Shown in pieces: positions 1 through 7,216 of a stretch of DNA of 64,000 nucleotides; position 1 is the first letter of the stretch, and the number at the start of each line of letters is the position of its first letter. Source of the DNA: Prosthecobacter sp. (GTDB lineage Bacteria; Verrucomicrobiota; Verrucomicrobiia; Verrucomicrobiales; Verrucomicrobiaceae). The notes under the pieces are model-generated. The model made no database searches. It saw only the letters and a program-made list of their open reading frames with translations, and was not told the DNA's origin. The stretch covers positions 205,992 through 269,991 of the forward strand of contig JAFMIR010000001.1 in NCBI GenBank assembly GCA_017853885.1, written 5' to 3'. Position numbers and translations under genes: made by a program.

Positions 1-585
1 CTTTGAATCATCACGCTTCTTGAGCCAAGTGATCGCTTCCTTGACCACGAGCGGTGCAGAGTAGCCCTGCAACGGGCCAACTGGCTGGCCGTTGCGGACA
101 AAGTTGTCAGGATGCTCGTGCGTCGGGGCAGCGTTGTTCTGGGTGGCCATCCACCAGTCATAGCCGTGATCGCCCGGCTGAGGCTGTGCGGGATTGTTGA
201 AAAGGCCGTTGAGATGCCACTTACCACTGTGACAGGTGGTGTATCCCGCTTTTTTGAGCAACGAGGGGAGCGTCACCTCACTCCTGCGCAGATGAACCTC
301 TGAACCCTCGGCGATCCAAGTGAAAACGCCGTTTCGGTGCGGTGTGCGACCAGTGAGGAGGGCCGAGCGTGATGGGCTGCACACCGCGCTGGCTGAATAG
401 CACTGGGTAAGCCTCATCCCTTGTTTTGCGAAGGCATCAAGGTTGGGCGATTGAATTATCGGATGCCCAAAACAGCTCAAGTCGCCATATCCAAGATCAT
501 CCGCAAGAAAGAGAACCAAGTTCGTTGGGTTCGAAAAAGCTGATGTTACAACGACCAAGGATAAGACGAGGGCAAGAACGCGCAT
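1..585 (-). CDS. Sulfatase, N-terminal part (runs off the window)
   Basis: My own minus-strand translation from the ATG at 585 gives 195 residues open to the window edge. A signal peptide (about residues 1-18) is followed by the alkaline-phosphatase/sulfatase start with the metal-binding pair ADD (D29, D30) and GYGDLSCFG. The type I sulfatase signature CSPSRSALLTGR begins at C69, the cysteine converted to formylglycine in this family. A second signature, CHSGKWHLNG (K122, H124), follows. Known of the family: periplasmic or secreted hydrolysis of sulfate esters, often on polysaccharides. The C-terminal part lies outside the window, so substrate class cannot be judged. It is divergent from the Sel1-repeat gene, with about 105 bp between them. 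Confidence 0.93.
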   Translation of the reverse strand, partial: MRVLALVLSLVVVTSAFSNPTNLVLFLADDLGYGDLSCFGHPIIQSPNLDAFAKQGMRLTQCYSASAVCSPSRSALLTGRTPHRNGVFTWIAEGSEVHLRRSEVTLPSLLKKAGYTTCHSGKWHLNGLFNNPAQPQPGDHGYDWWMATQNNAAPTHEHPDNFVRNGQPVGPLQGYSAPLVVKEAITWLKKRDDSK

Positions 586-690
586 GGCAGAGTCTTCAAC
601 GTCGAGCGGAAGCAAGAAAATTACGTCTTTCCGACATTCCGGGCACAATTTGCGCTTCTCCCGTCCGTTTGAAGACGTATCTTTTTGATC

Positions 691-1794
691 ATGAAATTTT
701 TTACACTGCTTCTGGCCAGCCTCTTGTTTTTCATCACTGCCCTGAATGCCCAGCAGCGGGTGGATGAGCGAGAGCTACATGCTTGGGCGGATCGCGGAGA
801 TGCCGATGCGCAGTTCGAGCTCGGCGTGCGCCAGATCACCGGTGAGGGCATGCAGAAAAACCCGAAGATTGGCGCTGCTTGGATCGAAAAGGCAGCCAAG
901 CAAAAACATCGCCAAGCCATGCACGTCATGGGAACGCTTTATCAAGATGGCCTCGGTGTGAAGAAAGATCTCGCCAAGGCACACGAGTGGTATGAAAAGG
1001 GTGCGACAGTGGGTTTTGCCGTATCGCAACACGCCCTCGGCGTTCTTTACGAGGAAGGCGAAGGCGTCACCAAGGATCCAGCGAAGGCGGCCGAGTGGTT
1101 CAAGAAGGCCGCAGAACAGGGGCATGCCCAATCCCAGACCGCCTACGCCTCCAAACTCGAAACCGGCGGCGGTGTTCCAAAAAGCACCGCAAAAGCTGCC
1201 TTATGGTATCTCAAGGCCGCTCAGCAGGGTTACATCCTCGCCATGAGCCGGATCGCGAACCTTTACTACACGGGGCAAGGCGTCCCGGTTGATTTCCGCC
1301 GCGCGAAGGCTTGGTATGAGCGCGCCGCCACCTCCGAGGACCCTTGGGCTTCAAACAACCTCGCTTGGTTTCTCGCCACCTGCCCGGACGAGAGCCAGCA
1401 CAATGGCGAGATGGCCGTGCAGCTCGCACGCCGTGCCTTGAAACTTGTCACCGAGATTGCTCAGGAAGAAGAACAACCCTACGAGATGATCGATACCATG
1501 GCTGCCGCTCTGGCCCGCAACGGCGAATACAAAGAGGCTGAGCTATGGCAGAAACGCTCCATCGCGCTGTTGGCCGAGGACAAGGACGTCACCGTCGAAG
1601 ACCGCAAAAAGCTCCAAACTGAGTTCAACACCCGTTTGAAGCTCTACCAGAAGCAGACGCCTTTCGCCGAACCCGGGGCCGAGGGTGAGTCAGGCAGCGA
1701 ACCTCTTCCACAGGACACTATTCTCCAAGAACAGGGCATACCAGAAACCCCGAAAAAAGCCCCAAAGAAGCCGAACCGCGGCACGGTCGTTTGA
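691..1794 (+). CDS. Secreted Sel1-repeat (TPR-like) protein
   Basis: Starts at ATG 691; a TTG two codons upstream is a less likely start. An N-terminal signal peptide (about 20 residues, ending near LNAQQ) is followed by about five Sel1-like repeats over roughly residues 30-200, recognisable by LYQDGLGVKKD, LYEEGEGVTKD and LYYTGQGVP, each followed by A..W..KAA. The remainder is helical, with a Pro/Lys-rich tail. Sel1 repeats form alpha-alpha solenoids that scaffold protein-protein contacts, so the role is probably structural or adaptor in the periplasm; no catalytic motif is seen. It is monocistronic, with about 200 bp of unassigned sequence (1795-1993) before the next gene. Confidence 0.88.
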   Translation: MKFFTLLLASLLFFITALNAQQRVDERELHAWADRGDADAQFELGVRQITGEGMQKNPKIGAAWIEKAAKQKHRQAMHVMGTLYQDGLGVKKDLAKAHEWYEKGATVGFAVSQHALGVLYEEGEGVTKDPAKAAEWFKKAAEQGHAQSQTAYASKLETGGGVPKSTAKAALWYLKAAQQGYILAMSRIANLYYTGQGVPVDFRRAKAWYERAATSEDPWASNNLAWFLATCPDESQHNGEMAVQLARRALKLVTEIAQEEEQPYEMIDTMAAALARNGEYKEAELWQKRSIALLAEDKDVTVEDRKKLQTEFNTRLKLYQKQTPFAEPGAEGESGSEPLPQDTILQEQGIPETPKKAPKKPNRGTVV

Positions 1795-1993
1795 TCGAGA
1801 TAGAAATCTAGGATGTCAAACAGCCCAGAAAAACGCAATTCTGACCACGCTCACTGCTCAGAATTGCGCTTGCAGCGCGTTTCTTGTTCCGATCTTGTCA
1901 TCCCTTTTTCCGATCTTGCTAAAAACCCCACCGAGCACAGAAAACTGAATACTGCATACACTCTCTGCCCTTCGCCCTCTGCTCCACGCGCCC

Positions 1994-3766
1994 ATGTCCA
2001 ACCTCACTGTCCGAGCCGCCAGCCTTCCACCTCCGATCCCCGGTCTCAACCGTGCTCTCCGGAAGCCCAAAAAAAACATCCCGCAGACCAAAATCGAACG
2101 GGATCATATCCTCGCCACAGTTCGCGAGTATGCGCAGCAGACCGGCCTCGTGCCGCCCATACCGCTGGAAGAACTCAGCCAGCACACGGACAAACTGATC
2201 GCCATCCATGGATTTGACACTCTTTACCGTGACTACATTGGCGTGCTCATGGCGAACGAAAGCTGGCGGGAACACCTCGCGACCGTGCCCTTCGAAAAAC
2301 GCCTGTTGCTGATGCCGAAGTGCCTTCGTGTCGAGAGCAAGTGCCCCGCACCCTTTGATGAATTCGGCCTTCTGTGTAAGCAGTGCGGCCTTTGCAGCAT
2401 CCAAGACTTTCAAAATGAGGCTGAAAAACTCGGTTACGCCGTCCTAGTTGCCGAAGGCAGTGCTATTGTGATGTCGCTCATCCAAACGGGCAAGATCGAG
2501 GCCATCGTCGGCATCTCCTGCCTCCCTGTCTTGGAAAGAACCTTCCCCTACGTTGAAGCTGCCGCCATCCCCGCCGTTGCCGTGCCGTTGCTGCAGGACG
2601 ACTGCATCGACACCGTTGTCGATATTGACTGGGTATGGGACTACATTCACCTCACCAGCGAGGATAAAACACGCCGCCTGAACCTCAATGAACTACACGA
2701 CGAGGTGAAGACTTGGTTCACCCGCGAGTCGCTTGATGCCCTCATGGGCCCACCACGCGGACACACCGAGGAAATCTCACGCGAGTGGCTCGCCCGTGCC
2801 GGCAAGCGATGGCGTCCATTTTTGACCGTCGCCGCTTATCAGGCCCTCCGCGATGACCCTGAGGCGCCAATCAGCGATTCCATTAAACGCGCCGCCATCT
2901 CCGTCGAAATCTTCCACAAGGCCTCGCTCGTGCATGACGACATCGAGGACGGCGACGCCGAACGCTACGGCGAAACCACGCTGCACACCGAACATGGTAT
3001 CCCAGTTGCCCTAAACATCGGTGACCTACTCATCGGAGAAGGCTACCGCCTGCTCGCTGATGGCGACCTACCTGCGCACCTCCGGACTGCGGCGCTGCAA
3101 GTCGCTGCTGAAGGCCAGCGTGAGCTCTGCATCGGCCAAGGTGCTGAATTACTCTGGACGCGGCATCCCGTGGCCCTCAGCAGCCAACAGGTGCTTGAAA
3201 TCTTTCGTAGCAAGACCGCGCCTGCATTTGAAGTCGCTTTGAAAGTCGGTGCCGCGCTCGCAGGTCGCCTCGATGAATGCGCTGATGTGCTTCACACCTA
3301 TAGCGAAAACCTCGGCATCGCCTACCAGATCCGCGATGACATTGACGACCTCGGAGAGGACAGTGCCGCCGCCAATGAATGGAGCATGCGCCCAAGCATC
3401 ATCCTCTCGCTCCTGCGCGAGAAAGGCAAAGGCAGCGCCAAGGACACCATGGAGGCCCTTTGGAACGGCCAGCCATGCGAAAAGCCCACCAATGCCCTCA
3501 TCCGCGACTGGGCGCACGAAAGCGGTGCTTATGAAAAAGCCACCACACTTCTCGAAGGTTACAAGGAGGCCGCCATCCGCAGTTTACAGGAAGTCGAAAT
3601 CCCAAATCTGAAGGGTCTGCTGCGTCGTGTAATCGGCAAAATTTTCAATGAACTCGAAATCAAGGGCTGGTGCCGCGAATTCGAGCAAAAGAACCTCAAC
3701 CCCGAGCTCCGCGCCGAGGCCGCCAAAGCCGCTGAGCACCTGGTCCCGCAGCCGCAGAAAACGTAA
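1994..3766 (+). CDS. DUF116-like domain fused to polyprenyl (isoprenyl diphosphate) synthase
   Basis: A 590-residue two-part protein. The first ~250 residues resemble DUF116: LLLMPKCLR at 104-112 followed by cysteines C110, C117, C128, C131 and C134, which could bind a metal or FeS cluster. Residues ~255-560 are a trans-isoprenyl diphosphate synthase: GKRWRP (270-275), first aspartate-rich motif D315-D316-x2-D319, and second motif DDIDD at 448-452. The context HKASLVHDD before the first motif is like medium/long-chain synthases rather than short-chain FPP synthases. Known reaction: successive addition of isopentenyl diphosphate to an allylic diphosphate. What the DUF116 part does is unknown; it could modulate or channel. 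Cytoplasmic, with no signal peptide. Confidence 0.88.
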   Translation: MSNLTVRAASLPPPIPGLNRALRKPKKNIPQTKIERDHILATVREYAQQTGLVPPIPLEELSQHTDKLIAIHGFDTLYRDYIGVLMANESWREHLATVPFEKRLLLMPKCLRVESKCPAPFDEFGLLCKQCGLCSIQDFQNEAEKLGYAVLVAEGSAIVMSLIQTGKIEAIVGISCLPVLERTFPYVEAAAIPAVAVPLLQDDCIDTVVDIDWVWDYIHLTSEDKTRRLNLNELHDEVKTWFTRESLDALMGPPRGHTEEISREWLARAGKRWRPFLTVAAYQALRDDPEAPISDSIKRAAISVEIFHKASLVHDDIEDGDAERYGETTLHTEHGIPVALNIGDLLIGEGYRLLADGDLPAHLRTAALQVAAEGQRELCIGQGAELLWTRHPVALSSQQVLEIFRSKTAPAFEVALKVGAALAGRLDECADVLHTYSENLGIAYQIRDDIDDLGEDSAAANEWSMRPSIILSLLREKGKGSAKDTMEALWNGQPCEKPTNALIRDWAHESGAYEKATTLLEGYKEAAIRSLQEVEIPNLKGLLRRVIGKIFNELEIKGWCREFEQKNLNPELRAEAAKAAEHLVPQPQKT

Positions 3767-3826
3767 TCCTAGGCGCAGCAAGGAAGAAGCCAGCCAAAAC
3801 AGCACGATCAGCACCGTACATGCGGT

Positions 3827-6800
3827 GTGTACATCCACACCCACAGCCTCGTCTTTGCTGCACTCGCCTCATCCGCGCTGGCTGTTGACTATGCGAAAGA
3901 CATCAAGCCGCTGCTCAAGGAGCGCTGCTACGCCTGTCATGGTGCCTTGAAGCAAAAAGGGGGCCTGCGGCTCGACACCGTCGCGCTGTTAAAAACCGGT
4001 GGAGACAACGGTGACGCCACCAAGCATCTGCTCGACCGCCTGACCACCGTCGACAAGACCGACCGCATGCCACCCGAAGGCGAGGGTGCGATGTTAAATG
4101 CCGAGCAAGTTGCCAAGGTGCGCGAATGGATCGCCGCTGGGGCACTAGGCATCACTGATGAAAAACCCGAGGCTGATCCGCGTGCACACTGGGCCTACCA
4201 AGTACCTAAAAACTCCCGCCAGAGCATTGACGCCATGCACGCCGCACACCTCGCCGCGAAGCAGCTCAAGCCCCAGCCTTCAGCGGCACACGATGTGTGG
4301 CTGCGCCGGGTTTCTTTTGATCTGACGGGGCTGCCACCAACACAAGTTTTGGGCCTGTCGGATGCCCAACTCATCGACCGCCTGCTCGCCTCGCCACAGT
4401 TCGGCGAGCGCTGGGCACGGCACTTCATGGACATTTGGCGTTACTGCGACTGGTATGGACTCGGCACGCAGCTCCGTCATTCCCAAAAACACATCTGGCA
4501 CTGGCGTGACTGGATCATCGAAAGCCTCAACGCGGACAAAGGTTATGACCGCATGATCATCGAACAGCTCGCCGCCGACGAGCTCGCACCGGAGGATCGC
4601 TCCACGCTGCGTGCCACCGGCTTCCTCGCCCGCAGCTACTACCTTTTCAACCGTACCACCTGGCTCGATGAGACGCTTGAGCATAGTTCCCGCGCTTTCC
4701 TCGGCCTTACCATGCAATGCGTGAAATGCCACGATCATAAGTACGATCCCATCGACCAAGCGGACTACTACCGCCTTCGCGCCGTCTTTGAGCCAGTGCA
4801 TGTGCGGCTCGACCCACTGCCTGGCGTCATCGACTTCGAAAAGAACGGCCTACCACGTGCCTTCGACCTTCATCTGGATCGCCCCACCTTTCGCCACATT
4901 CGCGGCGATGAAAAAAACGAAGACAAGTCCAAACCGATGATGCCAAACATCCCCAGTGTGCTCGAGTTTGCTTCTTTCACTCCCAAAAACATCACGCTAC
5001 CGAAAACCATCTCACAGCCCTTTTTGCAGCCTTTTGTGCTCAAAGACCATCTCGCCTCCGCCGAGGCGGAAATAGCGGCCTTGGAAAAACAACGGCCTAT
5101 CAAGCCAATAGCCTCTGCAACTAGCACAAAGCCACAAACCCTCCTCCGCGAGGATTTCGCTAAGCCTCGTCCCGCAGCATGGAAAGCTGACTCTGGCACC
5201 TGGAAGCACGAGAACGGTTCGCTCCGCCAAACTCAGATCGGTGCGCAACGCCGACTCATGCAACTCAGCACTCGTCCACCGGCGGATTTTGATGCAAAAG
5301 TCAGTTTCACCATCCGTGGCGGTGAAAAATGGAAGTCTGTCGGCCTCGTCTTCGACCTCGCGGAGCACAGGGATGTGCTCGTTTATCTGAGCGCTGTGCA
5401 AGGCGGCTCAAAAGTGCAAATCGCTCTTGGTGAAAACGGCAAGGCCAGCTACCCCGCTGGAGCTAGCCACGCAATGGCGGTGAAGGAAAATGAACGTCAT
5501 ATGCTCCAGGTGCGTGCTTGCGGCACGCTGATCCATGTGAGCGTTGATGGAAAACAGGCCATCACTTACACGCTCACGAAACCACGAATGCCCGGTGCCA
5601 TCGCACTCGCCGCTTTCGATGCCGACGTTGAGTTTCATTCCTTCGAGCTCGCCACGCTACCTGCCGATGCCGTGCTCGCTTCGTCAAATATGCAGGTCAT
5701 CGAGAAACAGCTCAGCGCCGCGAAGTTGAAGCCCGCCATGCTTCGCGCCTCCTTCGCCGCCGAAAGCAAAAAAGGCGACAAGGCCCTCGCGAAGGCCGCC
5801 GCACTCGCCGAAGCCCAATTCAAGCTCGCCAAAGCCGAGGCTGACCTCGCCGAGCTCAATCCCACGGCCGATGCAAAGAAGCACAAGGCCGCACAAGACA
5901 CCGTTGCCGCCGCGCAAAAGAAACTTAGGGAACCTGGCGAGAGCTACACACCGCTACTAGCTTCGCTCAAAGCCCAGGAGGGCCCGGATGATCCCAACAA
6001 CGCCATGGTGCAGACTTATCCTGCCAGCAGCACTGGCCGTCGGCTTGCTTTTGCGCAATGGATCGCTGACCAGCGGAACCCGCTCACTGCCCGTGTGCTC
6101 GTCAATCAAGTGTGGATGCGTCTAACCGGCTCCAGCTTCGTGCCGGATGTGAGCGATTTCGGACTACGCGCCCCCGCTCCCACACAGCAGGACATGCTCG
6201 ACACTCTCGCCACCGGCTTCATGGAGAATGCATGGAGCCTGAAATGGCTCATCAAGCAAATTGTCCTCAGCGATCTCTACCGCCGCAGCTCAAGCACTGC
6301 CGGTGCCGACGCACGCACGCTCGCCGCTGATCCAGACAACGCCCTGCTGTGGCGCATGAATCCACGCCGGCTCGAGTCCCAATCGGTGCGTGATGCCCTT
6401 CTCGCCATCAGTGGCAAGCTGGATCTGAGCCTCGGTGGCCCCAGTCTCGATCCCGACAAGGCCGGGAACACGCCGCGACGCAGTCTCTATTTCATCCAGA
6501 CACCGGACGTGGAGCACCGTTTCCTCGGAGCCTTTGACAACTCGAATGTTCTCGAATGCTACCGACGCAATGAAAGCGTCGTTCCGCAACAGGCCCTCGC
6601 TCTCACGAACAGCCAGCTCAGCCGCTCAACCGCTGATGCCCTCACCGAAAAACTCCGCGCCACAGCGCCAGCTGACTTCATCCGCCGCGCGTTCCAAGCC
6701 ATCCTAAACCGCTCTCCGAACGACAAAGAACACCAAGTCAGCCTTGAAGCCCTTGCCGCGATGAAGAACAACCATGCGCTCTTTTTGCAGGCCCTCCTGA

Positions 6801-6829
6801 ATCACAACGACTTTATCACCCTCCGGTGA
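3827..6829 (+). CDS. PSCyt1-DUF1549-DUF1553 secreted cytochrome-type protein (copy 1)
   Basis: GTG start at 3827 gives a good signal peptide (cleavage near ALA-VDY). The planctomycete-type cytochrome c domain follows, with haem motif CYACH at 34-38. DUF1549 occupies roughly 165-365 (FDLTGLPP, FGERWARHFMD, CVKCHDHKYDPID, a second CxxCH). A DUF1080/LamG-like beta insertion is at about 440-610 (WKADSGTWKHENGSLRQ), then a charged coiled-coil stretch at about 620-700, and DUF1553 at about 735-990 (NPLTARVLVNQVW). The family is abundant in planctomycetes and verrucomicrobia; its reaction is not established, though the haem suggests electron transfer. It lies 60 bp after the prenyl synthase gene and its 3' end overlaps the convergent lipoprotein gene by 14 bp. 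Confidence 0.92.
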   Translation: MYIHTHSLVFAALASSALAVDYAKDIKPLLKERCYACHGALKQKGGLRLDTVALLKTGGDNGDATKHLLDRLTTVDKTDRMPPEGEGAMLNAEQVAKVREWIAAGALGITDEKPEADPRAHWAYQVPKNSRQSIDAMHAAHLAAKQLKPQPSAAHDVWLRRVSFDLTGLPPTQVLGLSDAQLIDRLLASPQFGERWARHFMDIWRYCDWYGLGTQLRHSQKHIWHWRDWIIESLNADKGYDRMIIEQLAADELAPEDRSTLRATGFLARSYYLFNRTTWLDETLEHSSRAFLGLTMQCVKCHDHKYDPIDQADYYRLRAVFEPVHVRLDPLPGVIDFEKNGLPRAFDLHLDRPTFRHIRGDEKNEDKSKPMMPNIPSVLEFASFTPKNITLPKTISQPFLQPFVLKDHLASAEAEIAALEKQRPIKPIASATSTKPQTLLREDFAKPRPAAWKADSGTWKHENGSLRQTQIGAQRRLMQLSTRPPADFDAKVSFTIRGGEKWKSVGLVFDLAEHRDVLVYLSAVQGGSKVQIALGENGKASYPAGASHAMAVKENERHMLQVRACGTLIHVSVDGKQAITYTLTKPRMPGAIALAAFDADVEFHSFELATLPADAVLASSNMQVIEKQLSAAKLKPAMLRASFAAESKKGDKALAKAAALAEAQFKLAKAEADLAELNPTADAKKHKAAQDTVAAAQKKLREPGESYTPLLASLKAQEGPDDPNNAMVQTYPASSTGRRLAFAQWIADQRNPLTARVLVNQVWMRLTGSSFVPDVSDFGLRAPAPTQQDMLDTLATGFMENAWSLKWLIKQIVLSDLYRRSSSTAGADARTLAADPDNALLWRMNPRRLESQSVRDALLAISGKLDLSLGGPSLDPDKAGNTPRRSLYFIQTPDVEHRFLGAFDNSNVLECYRRNESVVPQQALALTNSQLSRSTADALTEKLRATAPADFIRRAFQAILNRSPNDKEHQVSLEALAAMKNNHALFLQALLNHNDFITLR

Positions 6830-7118
6830 GTGGGCAATTCAAGGAATCTCGCTCACCTGCACTTGCATGCGCCCCAGCGAGACGTAACACGCGATGCAAT
6901 CCTGTCGCAGACTTTTGCACTGGAATCGGGGTAATGGACTTCGATACGCTTGACTGCATCCGCTGCACCATGTCAATCGCCTCATCCCAATGCTCGGTTT
7001 GCTGAAGATGGCTAGCCGTTAGCATTTTTCGTTCTTCGGCTTTCATACGGTGCTTGTTCATCATACTGGCACATGAGGGGATCGCGATAATCGGGAGAAG
7101 AATAGCAAGGCGCTTCAT
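6816..7118 (-). CDS. Small predicted lipoprotein of unknown function
   Basis: The ATG at 7118 gives 100 residues with a lipoprotein signal: MKRLAILLPIIAIPSC, lipobox IPSC with C16. A GTG ten codons upstream would add residues before the signal peptide and is less likely. The middle is helical (KAEERKMLTASHLQQTEHW). The last ~30 residues look odd, and the same DNA in another frame ends more naturally before the neighbouring gene (see findings), so the 3' end may be frameshifted. The stop overlaps the end of the convergent gene by 14 bp. I recognise no family. Confidence 0.5.
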   Translation of the reverse strand: MKRLAILLPIIAIPSCASMMNKHRMKAEERKMLTASHLQQTEHWDEAIDMVQRMQSSVSKSITPIPVQKSATGLHRVLRLAGAHASAGERDSLNCPLTGG

Positions 7119-7216
7119 GCGCTCAGATTGAACCGTGCTGGCATTCACTCGTCATCAGCGGATTTTCCATGTGGTTCGGTTGGGAATGGGGAGAGGGAAG
7201 CCGTATTGGCTGAGCT

